NCBI GenBank assembly: GCA_963383645.1
Contig: OY726569.1
Location: forward strand, 72,456,635 to 72,520,634
Direction: 5' to 3'
From: Muscardinus avellanarius
Taxonomy: Eukaryota > Chordata > Mammalia > Rodentia > Gliridae
Length of the DNA stretch: 64,000 nt
Shown piece by piece: positions 12,235-21,650 of this stretch; the first letter of the stretch is position 1; every line of letters begins with the position of its first letter. A program made the position numbers and the translations under genes. The notes below the pieces were generated by a model. It had not been told where the DNA came from. It saw only the letters and a list, made by a program, of their open reading frames with translations, and made no database searches.

Positions 12235-12285
<51 letters not shown>
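11600..12285. mobile_element. SINE cluster with one SINE inserted inside another
   Basis: Type b plus copy 11600-11785. A type a plus copy follows as two parts, 11803-11910 (left half) and 12172-12240 (right half). The gap holds a (TTTC)n run (11912-11985) and a minus-strand SINE (11990-12165). The host's right half ends in (AC)n at 12240-12283. The insertion point is the A-rich linker between the host's halves. Confidence 0.85.
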
Positions 12286-13063
12286 ATAGGATCAAAAGGC
12301 ATGTAAAGGTTAGAAAACAGTTCTCAAGGTTGGCAACTGTCTTTGTTTTGAAAAATGATTTTTACAGAGTCTTTGGTAAGGGAAAGGATGCTCTGAGGAG
12401 ACAGTTTAATAACAACAACAACAAAACTTCCTAAAATGAGAAGGTAATGAATTTTAGGGTTTGGGTGAACCATCAAAAAGGATACAGGCTAGAGCTCCCC
12501 AAAAGAGAGTTTAGAAAAATGTGAACTAGAGCTTACAGACAAAAGTGACCAATGAGGAGTTTTCAGTATCAGGGTAGCCAAAGGACTTTCTGTGTTTGTT
12601 TTTTGTTTTTGTGGTACTGAGAATTGAACCCAGGGGCATTCTACTTCCAAGCTATACCTCCAGCCCTATTTTATTTTTATTTTGAAACAGGGTCTTGCTA
12701 GGTTGGTAAGAGTCCCATAACTTTCTGAGACTCTCCTTGAACCTGCAATTTTCCTGTCTCAGCCTCCCAAGTATTGGGATTAAAGGCATGTACCACCACG
12801 TCTGGCCCAAAGGACTCTCTAACATAGTTGTTTAAAGTTCAGTATTGAGTATTTGATGCTGCTGAATTGTCAACCTCCTTCCATCTCCCCAAATCTTGGA
12901 AAGTCTGCTACACACACAGTGTAAGTCCCTAAGAGTTCACAGAAATCTTAGAGAGATTATTAGTCCTCTGAATAGGTACAGAAAAGGAGCCTAAATAACT
13001 TTATGTAAAACAACACAGGATGACTTTACTTGACATTAGCCTACCTACACCTTTGTTTTTTTG

Positions 13064-13094
<31 letters not shown>

Positions 13095-13500
13095 TGCGGG
13101 TCTGGGGATGGAACCCAGGGGCATTCTACCTCCGAGCATACCCTCTGCCCTATTTTTTATTCTTTATTTTGAAACCGGGTCTCACTGAGTTGCAGAGGAC
13201 CTCACTAAGTAGCTGAGGCTGTCCAAGAACCGCGATCCTCCAGGTCTCAGCCTCCCGAATGCTGGGATTACAAGAGTGCGCCACCACACCCGGCTTTAGC
13301 CTACATCTTTATTATTACAGTATCACGTCATGAGCTGGGCATGGTGGTGCTCACCTGTAATCTCAGGACTTGGTCAGCTGAGATAGGATCACAGCTTCAA
13401 GATCCTGTTTCAAAATAAAAAATAGAAAGGGCCAGAAGTGTAGCTTAGAGATAGAGCACTCCTGGGTTCAATTTCCAGTTGCCCCTTTCACCCCAACACA
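12284..13500. mobile_element. Three older SINEs with unique spacers
   Basis: Minus copies at about 12605-12806 and 13090-13294, plus copy at about 13333-13495. 12284-12604 and 12807-13040 are unique, and (TTTTG)n lies at 13055-13092. No gene is visible. Confidence 0.75.
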
Positions 13501-13759
13501 TGTAATGATAAAAATCTGTTTTAAAATAAACATAGTACAGCGATCTGCTGAGACCATAATCTTATGTTTTATTTTTCACTGCTCTATTTTCTTTTTCTTT
13601 TTTTTTCTTTTTTTTTCTTTTTTTTATTGGTGCACTGTATTCATACATCATAGTAGGATACACACTTTTGTAGACATACATGCACACTTTTCCCAGTCAG
13701 CCCCCACCCAATCCCCACCCCATTCTCTCCCCATCCCTCCCTCCCATGCTTGGCTTAGT

Positions 13760-14690
13760 AGTTGACATCTAGTATTATGGCAATTTATCTAAAATTAAAA
13801 ATGATAATCTCACATAAAAGTTTCATTTGTCTGATACCAAGCTTTTGATGACTTAAAGATAACATTTCAATATTTCTTTTTGCTTTCTTTCTTACCAGAG
13901 AATATTTTTTTTCTATTTTTTAGGTGAAACTATCATATATTTATATATTTATTTTTCAGAAAAAAATCTATCCTAATATGGAATATGGACTCTAGGTACC
14001 CAAAACGATCTTGAAAAAGAACAAAGCTAGAAGATATATATTTTCTGATTTCAAACCATATAAAGCTACAATAATTGAAACAGTGTAGTACTGTTCTAAA
14101 GGCAGATATATAAACCACTGGAGTTAAATAAAAGCCTAGAGCTAAATTCTTCCCTATATTGTCAAGTTATTTTTGACAAGGTTTCCACGAACATTTGGTG
14201 GTGGAAATAATAATCTTTTAACTAAATATTGTTGAAAAATAATAATTACATGGAAAAGTATAAATTTGGACGCTTACCTAATCCCATATACAAGTATTAA
14301 CTCAAAATAGATAAAAGACCTAAATATAAATCTTAAGACTATAAACTTTTAGGAGAAAATCTGGGTCATAAAACCTCACAACATTGAAATTGGCAGTGAT
14401 TTCTTGGTTATGATTTCAATGGCACAGGCAACAGAAGCGTATACAAACTCCCTAAAAAATAAAAAAAATATTGTATATCCAAAGACAATGTAAACAGAGT
14501 TAAAAGTTACTAATAGAATGGGATAAAATATTTCCAAATGCTATATCTGAAGGTATATTAATATTCCAACTAGAAATCCTAGAAATTAACAACAATAAAG
14601 GCAAACAATACTCTTTAGAGATAGGTAAAAGACTAACATAAATAATGAATCTCCACAGATAACCAATCTTAGTTGTCTGTTGGATGGAAA
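13760..14690 (+). mobile_element. Captured older L1 ORF2 piece, opposite in sense to its host element (copy 1)
   Basis: Read on the plus strand, 14080-14640 follows the ORF2 C-terminal region of old mammalian L1: tactgttctaaaggcagata, then gttatttttgacaaggtttcc, taactcaaaatagataaaag and atttcttggttatgatttca. The host element runs on the minus strand, so this piece is antisense inside it. The equivalent piece occupies 18510-19430 of copy 2 with the same junction after ORF1. Confidence 0.75.
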
Positions 14691-14701
14691 ATCTTGTTTC
14701 T

Positions 14702-15586
14702 CTAGTTCTGGAGTGTGTTACCTGTTTCTTCTTTATGGTTAATCTCTTTGAGTATTTTCTCTAGCGCTGGTTTTGAAGACATAAATTCCTTCAGTTTCTG
14801 TTTGTCATGGAAGCTTCTTATTTCTCCATCTAATTTGATAGAAAGTTTTGCTGGGTAGGAAATTTTTGGCTGGAAGTTGTTTTCTTTCAGAGTTTGGAAT
14901 ATGTTACTCCAAGCCCTTCTGGCTCTCATGACTTGGTTTGGGAAGTCTGGAGTGATTCTAATTGGTTTGCCTCTGAATGTCACTTGGCCCTTTGCTTTTG
15001 TTGCCTTTAAGATTCTCTGCTTGGCTTCCACATTGGTCATTTTGACAATTATGTGGCGTGGGGATCCTCTTCTCCGATCCTGTCTAAAGGGAGTTCTATA
15101 AGTTTCCTGGACCTGTGTATCGACCTCTTGCTCTATGTCTGGAAAATTTTCTGCTATTACTTCCTTGAAGAGATTGTTGATCCCTTTGGTTTCACTTTCT
15201 TTTCCCTCCTCTATTCCAATTATTCTTAGGTTAGCTCTCTTAAAATGGGCCCATATTTCTTCAATATCAGATTCCTGCTGTCGGATATTTTTTTCTAGAT
15301 TAGAAACTATGCGTTCATTTTTGGAATGATCATCTTCTAAGAGCGAGATTCTGTTCTCCATGTGTTCTAATCGGTTGTTTGTGCTTTGGATTGAGGCCTT
15401 TACTTCATTAATTGCATCCTTTATCTCTTTTTGGCTCTCTCTGAGTTCTTTTCGAAGCACCTCTATTATTTCTACAGTTATTTTCCTGATTTGATCTTCT
15501 AGAAATCTCTGATTTTCTGTTTTATCGGGTTCTGATGTTGTGGGGTTGTGTGCATTCATTGCTACAGTATTATTCCTCTTTCCCAT
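14702..15586 (-). CDS. L1-type ORF1 protein (intact), copy 1
   Basis: 294 residues from the ATG at 15586 (MGKRNNTVAM...), the usual MGK start of L1 ORF1p; the frame stays open 15 codons upstream without another ATG. ORF1p is the trimeric RNA-binding chaperone of the L1 ribonucleoprotein (family knowledge). A leucine-heptad coiled coil spans about residues 35-115 (RKELRESQKEIKDAINEVKA, NRLEHMENRISLLEDD). An RRM-like region follows from LRIIGIEEGKE through HIIVKMTNVEAKQRIL, then a C-terminal domain including QPKISYPAKLSIKLDGEIR. There is no stop or frameshift, so it was active recently. Confidence 0.9.
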   Translation of the reverse strand: MGKRNNTVAMNAHNPTTSEPDKTENQRFLEDQIRKITVEIIEVLRKELRESQKEIKDAINEVKASIQSTNNRLEHMENRISLLEDDHSKNERIVSNLEKNIRQQESDIEEIWAHFKRANLRIIGIEEGKESETKGINNLFKEVIAENFPDIEQEVDTQVQETYRTPFRQDRRRGSPRHIIVKMTNVEAKQRILKATKAKGQVTFRGKPIRITPDFPNQVMRARRAWSNIFQTLKENNFQPKISYPAKLSIKLDGEIRSFHDKQKLKEFMSSKPALEKILKEINHKEETGNTLQN

Positions 15587-16199
15587 GATTTCAGATGTTT
15601 GTGCCTTCTCTGGGTTCTTCCTTTGGGTCACTATGACTTCACTTAAGATGTTCTGGATCTCGAGTCAGTAGTATCTCAGACCCCACTACTCCTTTACTGG
15701 GTTTTATCACAGAGTCTCCGACCCAGAGAGTCGATAGAGGCTGCTTTAGACTGTGGGGGGTGCCAGGTTGCACGTTCTCCTATGGTGTGATATCTCTGCC
15801 ACCGCCCCTCCCTCACTGGGTCAAGTCCCAGGGAGTACAGTACTGGGATTTCTCCTCTGTGGCCCGCAATTTGACTCACTGTTCTTGAGTACGCAGATGT
15901 AGCTGTACTGGCCTCGCTGAATTCGCTGCTGCTGCCGCCGGTGGCAATATGGCGCCACTGCTACGCCCTCGGCCCTGAGGCTGGCGTATTTTTTCTTCTT
16001 GGTTTTGAATCCACTCTGAATCCCTGCAGCGTGTGCTGAGCTCGGCCACTGGGAGCTTTAGATGCTCTCTGCGCGGAGAAATCCCGCCTGGCTGTTCCGC
16101 AGCGGCTCACCTCGGCTTGCTGTAGCTGTCCCGTGAATTCACCGGTGCCGCCGGCAGTATGGCGCTGCTGCCGCGTCTGCTCTATTTTATTTTTCAATG

Positions 16200-16475
16200 C
16201 TGATTTTTTTTGGGGGGTGTATTTGGAGTAACTAGAAGTTGTATCCCAGTGTGAGTGGCTCTGGTGGTGAGAAAAACATAAGTAACAAGATATGAACTGT
16301 GTGGAGCTAGAAGTTATTCAGTGAAAAATCTACTAATCTTCAGAAGTGTAAAAAGAAAGTGGAATTTTGGTTCTTATCAGTGTCAGTCAAAGCAGAAATG
16401 AAATTTTTCATTATGTGGGCATATAAAATTATAAATGCACTGTGGTTGTTTTTAATTTTCCCAGTGGAAATATTT

Positions 16476-16514
<39 letters not shown>

Positions 16515-16818
16515 TATTGAACCCAGGGGCCTTCTACCTCTAAGCTACAACCTCCAGTCAGCCCTATTTTATTTTTTAGTTTGAAACAGGATCTCACTGC
16601 GTTTCAGAGGGTCTCGTTAAGTTGCTGAGGCTGCCCATGAACTAGCGATCCTCCTGTATCTGCCTCCCAAGTACTGGGAATACAGGCATGTACCACCATG
16701 CCTGACTATGAAAAATAATTTATTAGAATTTTAATGTTTCTATGGCAGCAGTACTGCAGACCTCAAGTGCATATAACAGTGTATGAAGTCACATAATTTA
16801 TGCACCTAATAATAATTA
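16200..16818. other. Spacer between the two HAL1-like copies
   Basis: Pre-insertion genomic DNA between the inverted elements. It contains a (GTT)n microsatellite at 16479-16513 and a minus-strand SINE at about 16516-16708; the rest (16200-16478, 16709-16818) is unique AT-rich sequence with no gene. Confidence 0.7.
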
Positions 16819-16830
16819 AAAACAAATTTA

Positions 16831-17611
16831 GGATGGCGACCGAGAAAAGCGGGGCTTAAGAGCCCCGCTAACAACAAATCTCCATTACCACAAAATCAGC
16901 GCCTTTCATAGCCAGAAAACACCATCACCAGTGAAACAAAAAATCACCAGGCTCCAGAGAGAAAGCGGACTGAGAACAGAGCCACAGAGGAGATACACCG
17001 GCCTCGCGCCCGAGGACGCGGCAGACGCGGCAGATGCGCCATACTGCCGGCGGCACCGGCGAATTCACGGGACGGCTACAGCAAGCAGAGGTGAGCCACT
17101 GCGGAACAGCCAGGCGGGATTTCTCCACGCAGAGAGCATCTAAAGCTCCCAGTGGCCGAGCTCAGCACACGCTGCAGGGATTCAGAGTCGAAATCAAAAC
17201 CAAGAAGAAAACGCCAGCCCCATAGACGAGGGTGTAGCAGTGGCGCCATATTGCCACCGGCGGCAGCAGCAGCGAATTCAGCGAGGCCAGTACAGCTACA
17301 TCTGCGTACTCAAGAACAGTGAGTCAAACTGCGGGCCACAGAGGAGAAATCCCAGTACTGTACTCCCTGGGACTTGACCCAGTGAGGGAGGGGCGGTGGC
17401 AGAGATAACACACCATAGGAGAACGTGCAACCTGGCACCCCCCACAGTCTAAAGCAGCCTCTATCGACTCTCTGGGTCGGAGACTCTGTGATAAAACCCA
17501 GTAAAGGAGTAGTGGGGTCTGAGATACTACTGATTCGAGATCCAGAACACCTTAAGTGAAGTCATAGTGACTCAAGGGAAGAACCCAGAGAAGGCACAAA
17601 CATCTGAAATC
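16831..17611 (+). promoter_or_regulatory. 5' UTR / internal promoter of HAL1-like copy 2
   Basis: GC-rich, CpG-bearing region before ORF1. GGATGGCGAC at the very first bases resembles a YY1 site, the factor that fixes the start of human L1 transcription when bound near +13. Two related blocks, GCGCCATACTGCC (17036-17048) and GCGCCATATTGCC (17243-17255), each followed by a CGGCGGCA run and GCGAATTCA-like sequence, look like two diverged monomers about 207 bp apart. Promoter function is inferred. Confidence 0.5.
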
Positions 17612-18496
17612 ATGGGAAAGAGGAATAATACTGGAGCAATGAATGCACACAACCCCACAACATCAGAACCCGATAAAACAGAAAATCAGAGATTTCTAGA
17701 AGATCAAATCAGGAAAATAACTGTAGAAATAATAGAGGTGCTTCGAAAAGAACTCAGAGAGAGCCAAAAAGAGATAAAGGATGCAATTAATGAAGTAAAG
17801 GCCTCAATCCAAAGCACAAACAACCGATTAGAACACATGGAGAACAGAATCTCGCTCTTAGAAGATGATCATTCCAAAAATGAACGCATAGTTTCTAATC
17901 TAGAAAAAAATATCCGACAGCAGGAATCTGATATTGAAGAAATATGGGCCCATTTTAAGAGAGCTAACCTAAGAATAATTGGAATAGAGGAGGGAAAAGA
18001 AAGTGAAACCAAAGAGATCAACAATCTCTTCAAGGAAGTAATAGCAGAAAATTTTCCAGACATAGAGCAAGAGGTCGATACACAGGTCCAGGAAACTTAT
18101 AGAACTCCCTTTAGACAGGATCGGAGAAGAGGATCCCCACGCCACATAATTGTCAACATGACCAATGTGGAAGCCAAGCAGAGAATCTTAAAGGCAACAA
18201 AAGCAAAGGGCCAAGTGACATTCAGAGGCAAACCAATTAGAATCACTCCAGACTTCCCAAACCAAGTCATGAGAGCCAGAAGGGCTTGGAGTAACATATT
18301 CCAAACTCTGAAAGAAAACAACTTCCAGCCAAAAATTTCCTACCCAGCAAAACTTTCTATCAAATTAGATGGAGAAATAAGAAGCTTCCATGACAAACAG
18401 AAACTGAAGGAATTTATGTCTTCAAAACCAGTGCTAGAGAAAATACTCAAAGAGATTAACTACAAAGAAGAAATAGATAACACACACCAGAACTAG
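17612..18496 (+). CDS. L1-type ORF1 protein (intact), copy 2
   Basis: 294 residues from ATG 17612 (MGKRNNTGAM...). The frame extends upstream to 17567 only through a GTG, so the ATG is preferred. It has the same coiled-coil, RRM and C-terminal domains as copy 1 and nearly the same protein, with few substitutions (for example KEINNL versus KGINNL, and a different last dozen residues: NYKEEIDNTHQN versus NHKEETGNTLQN). An intact frame in both copies suggests selection for, or recent descent from, a working ORF1. Confidence 0.9.
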   Translation: MGKRNNTGAMNAHNPTTSEPDKTENQRFLEDQIRKITVEIIEVLRKELRESQKEIKDAINEVKASIQSTNNRLEHMENRISLLEDDHSKNERIVSNLEKNIRQQESDIEEIWAHFKRANLRIIGIEEGKESETKEINNLFKEVIAENFPDIEQEVDTQVQETYRTPFRQDRRRGSPRHIIVNMTNVEAKQRILKATKAKGQVTFRGKPIRITPDFPNQVMRARRAWSNIFQTLKENNFQPKISYPAKLSIKLDGEIRSFHDKQKLKEFMSSKPVLEKILKEINYKEEIDNTHQN

Positions 18497-18509
18497 AGAA
18501 ACTAGATCT

Positions 18510-19430
18510 TCCATCCAACAGACAACTAAGATTGGTTATCTGTGGAGATTCATTATTTATGTTAGTCTTTTACCTATCTCTAAAGGGTATTGTTTGCCTT
18601 TATTGTTGTTAATTTTTAGGATTTCTAGTTGGAATATTAATATACCTTCAGATATAGCAATTGGAAATATTTTATCCCATTCTATTAGTAACTGTTAACT
18701 CTGTTTACATTGTCTTTGGATATACAATATTTTTTTTATTTTTTAGGGAGTTTGTATATGCTTCTGTTGCCTGTGCCATTGAAATCATAACCAAGAAATC
18801 ACTGCCAATTTCAACGTTGTGAGGTTTAATGACCCAGATTTTCTCCTAAAAGTTTATAGTCTTAAGATTTATATTTAGGTCTTTTATCTATTTTGAGTTA
18901 ATATTTGTATATGGGATTAGGTAAGGGTCCAATTTTATTCTTTTCCATGTAATTATTATTTTTTAACAATATTTAGTTAAAAGATTAATATTTCCACCAC
19001 CAAATGTTCGTGGAAACCTTGTCAAAAATAACTTGACAATATAGGGAAGAATTTAGCTCTAGGCTTTTATTTAACTCCAATGGTTTATATATCTGCCTTT
19101 AGAATAGTACTACACTGTTTCAATTATTGTAGCTTTTTATGGTTTGAAATCAGAAAATATATATCTTCTAGCTTTGTTCTTTTTCAAGATCGTTTTGGGT
19201 ACTTAGAGTCTATATTCCATATTAGGATAGATTTTTTTCTGAAAAATAAATATATAAATATATGATAGTTTCACCTAAAAAATAGAAAAAAAATATTCTC
19301 TGGTAAGAAAGAAAGCAAAAAGAAATATTGAAATGTCATCTTTAAGTCATCAAAAGCTTGGTATCAGACAAATGAAACTGTTATGTGAGATTACCATTTT
19401 TAATTTTAGATAAATTGCTATAATACTAGA
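18510..19430 (-). mobile_element. Captured older L1 ORF2 piece, antisense to its host element (copy 2)
   Basis: The complement of this stretch matches the C-terminal ORF2 region of an L1M-type element and mirrors 13760-14690. Because it sits between ORF1 and the young 3' UTR at the same junction in both copies, it was part of the source element before either insertion. Confidence 0.75.
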
Positions 19431-19616
19431 TGTCAACTACTAAGCCAAGTATGGGAGGGAGGGATGGGAGGGAATGGGGTGGGGATTGGGTGGGGGCTGA
19501 CTGGGCGATGTGTGCATATATGTCTACAAAAGTATGTGTCCCACTATGATGTATGAATACAGTGCACCAATAAAAATAAAAAAAAGTAAAAAAAAAAAAA
19601 AAAAAAAAAACAAATT

Positions 19617-20085
19617 TAGCCAGACATGGTGGCCTATACTTGTAATCCCAGGTCTTGGGAGGCTGACACTGGAGGATCAGAGGTTCAAGGACAGCCTCAA
19701 CAATGTAGTCAGACTCTCAGCAACCTAGCAAAACACTGTCTTACTTTTATTTATTTATTTAATTATTTATTTTGGTTTTTTTTCTGTCTGTGTGTGGTAC
19801 TGGGAATTGAACCCAGGGGCATTATACCTATGAGCTACACTCCAGCCCTATTTTATTTTTATTTTAAAACAGGGTCTCATTGGCTGATGAGAGTCTTACT
19901 ACTTGTTGAGGCTGTCCTTGAACCTGTGATCCTTCTGTCTCAGCCTCCCAAATATTGGAGTTACAAACATGTGCCACCATGTCTGGCCAAGACACTGTTT
20001 TAAAATAAAAATAAATAAATATTAGAACTGGGGATATATCTTGGATGTAAAATGCCCCTGAATTCAATCTCTAGTACCAAAACAA
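19617..20085. mobile_element. SINE-in-SINE
   Basis: Host plus-strand SINE parts 19619-19740 and 20010-20085 (gaactggggatatatcttgg...) surround a minus-strand SINE (19795-19988). acactgt(c/t)tta recurs at both junctions (19732-19742 and 19992-20002), marking the insertion at the end of the host's left half. Confidence 0.8.
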
Positions 20086-20117
20086 AAACAAAAACAAAAC
20101 AAAATTTAACCAAATTT

Positions 20118-20837
20118 GAAACCAGATAAAAAGCAAAATCCTGTAATCCCAGTATTTGGGAGGCCAAGACAAAAGAATAGCAGATTAGAGGCCAGTCTCA
20201 GTAATTTAATGAGGCCCTGTTTAAAAAAAAAGGAGGGGGGCTGTGGGTGTATCTTGGAGGTAGAATGTCCCTGGGTTTAATTCCCAGCACCATAAAAAAG
20301 TACACAAGATTAAATAGACTTCAAAGCCCACATCTGAATCATGGCTGTTAATATTTCATTTTATAAGCCAGACAGTGAGTAAGAACATGAATTCTTTATA
20401 TGATTCTCTATGTCCTTTGGTTTACTCCAATAGAAAATGGCAACGTATTTTCAAGTAGTGTAGGAGGCATTTGTCTTCTTTGTCTGTCCCCATCATGGTG
20501 CTTGATACCTGGAACTCCACCAATTGCTGTGGGCACTTGGGTTGAAGAAGCTGTGGACAGCTTTCCCTCTCTTCCTCTGTGCAGGTCTAAGGCCTGGACT
20601 TAGTGGCCCTCTTTTATTTTTTTATTTTTTATTTTTTTATTTTTGGTGGTACTGGGGTTCCTGGAAGCCCTTCTACCTTAAGGCTACACTCCCAGACCTA
20701 TTTTATATTTTTATTTGGAAACAGGGTCTCTTAAACCAGCTCGGCTGGCTTCGAACCTGCGCGATCCTCCTGTCTCTGCCTCCCAAGCGTGGGGATTACA
20801 AGCGTGCGCCACCACGCCCGGCAGTGGCCCTCTTTTA
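20118..20837. mobile_element. Older SINE, unique DNA and young type b SINE with TSD
   Basis: Plus SINE at about 20125-20300; 20300-20600 unique. The type b minus copy 20645-20822 is flanked by the 15-bp duplication agtggccctctttta (20602-20616 and 20823-20837), a clean recent insertion. Confidence 0.88.
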
Positions 20838-21650
20838 ATTAAATTTTTTTTCCAAATATTTTTATTGCAGAAGCCCCTTGGCTTTTTTTTTCCTGCTTTA
20901 CATCTCATTTCAATCTCCAGTGCCCAGTTTGTTCTCTTTCTAATTATCTTCTGAGAGATTGGCCATCATTCACTTGGATTGGAACTAAAATCGTGCAGCA
21001 TTCATAAAATCGTGTCAACCTAAATAACAATCAGAGAGATAGAGGTATCCTCTAAGATTAATTATTTTTATTTGGGAATAAAATAGCACTGCAGTGGGGA
21101 TATGAATGCTGTAATAGACCATGGACATATTTGAAGAGATTGAGGCAGAGGAAGTTTACCAAGGTGAAATGAGGAGAGTTGCACAAGACATTTTGAAACA
21201 AGAATGCCTGACCATAAGTATTCATAACAATACTGGTGCCAGTCTGAAGTTGGACAGTCGGTAGCTGGGCAGATGTCTTTGCAGAAGTATTTTATTGTGT
21301 AAGGTCACAGTGACCTTTGTGCAAGCAGGTCTGTGGCTCCATCAATCTTTTGTAAATAGTTCCTGTTATCAAGAATATTTGCATGAGATCCCCTTCTTTT
21401 TAACGTCCTAGCTTTATTTATGTGCTTTTTTTTTGCTAGAGTTGACATAAGCAACTCTATTTTGATTCTGACAACACCCACAATTGCAAATAATTAGAAT
21501 ATTCTAAAATTTCATAACCAGGAAGATACTACTGAAAACTCAAACATACTCGTCACTATTTCTTGCATCCTTGCTTTATGTCACCCTCAGTTCTAGGTGC
21601 TGGGAGAACGCCAAAATGCAAGCCCTCTTTCCCAGCCCCCCCCTTTTTGG
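20838..21650. other. Unique intergenic stretch
   Basis: No SINE and no recognised gene. A 46-codon frame from ATG 21121 has no family resemblance I can name. 21380-21480 could be part of an old repeat (tgacataagcaactctattt), without proof. Confidence 0.5.

Larger units (their letters stand above)
13591..16180 (-). mobile_element. HAL1-like (ORF1-only) L1 derivative, copy 1, 5'-truncated
   Basis: On the minus strand the order is partial 5' UTR (16180-15590), intact ORF1 (15586-14702), about 900 bp containing an antisense older L1 piece, an L1-type 3' UTR with G-rich tract (about 13750-13676), then a poly(A) tail (T-rich 13591-13627). The duplication ctgctctatttt flanks it at 13579-13590 and 16177-16188; its first four bases are microhomology with the element. 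The 5' UTR is about 190 bp shorter than in the plus-strand copy, as expected for 5' truncation. No ORF2 is present. Confidence 0.88.
16831..19605 (+). mobile_element. HAL1-like (ORF1-only) L1 derivative, copy 2, apparently full length
   Basis: Starts GGATGGCGACCGAG at 16831 and ends in a long A tail (about 19576-19610). The 13-bp repeat aaaaacaaattta (16818-16830 and 19606-19618) is its TSD. Layout: GC-rich 5' UTR (16831-17611), ORF1 (17612-18496), about 900 bp with an antisense older L1 fragment, G-rich 3' UTR (19446-19496) and terminus CACCAATAAAAATAAA. At about 2.8 kb it is far shorter than a 6-7 kb L1, and no ORF2 lies in sense. Half-L1 elements with ORF1 only are known in mammals as HAL1; whether this one belongs to a named family I cannot tell. 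Confidence 0.9.

Noticed and set aside
17567..17611. Start of ORF1 at 17567 (309 residues)
   Set aside because: That position is GTG; the first ATG is 17612 and gives the MGK start usual for L1 ORF1. The minus-strand copy was treated the same way (ATG at 15586).
13591..19605. Inverted segmental duplication as origin of the two HAL1-like copies
   Set aside because: Each copy has its own A tail and its own, different target-site duplication, and copy 1 is about 190 bp shorter at its 5' end. Two retrotranspositions explain this better.
21121..21261. A 46-codon plus-strand frame starting MDIFEEIEAEEVYQGEM
   Set aside because: Short, with no recognised homologue, splice context or promoter; insufficient to call a gene.
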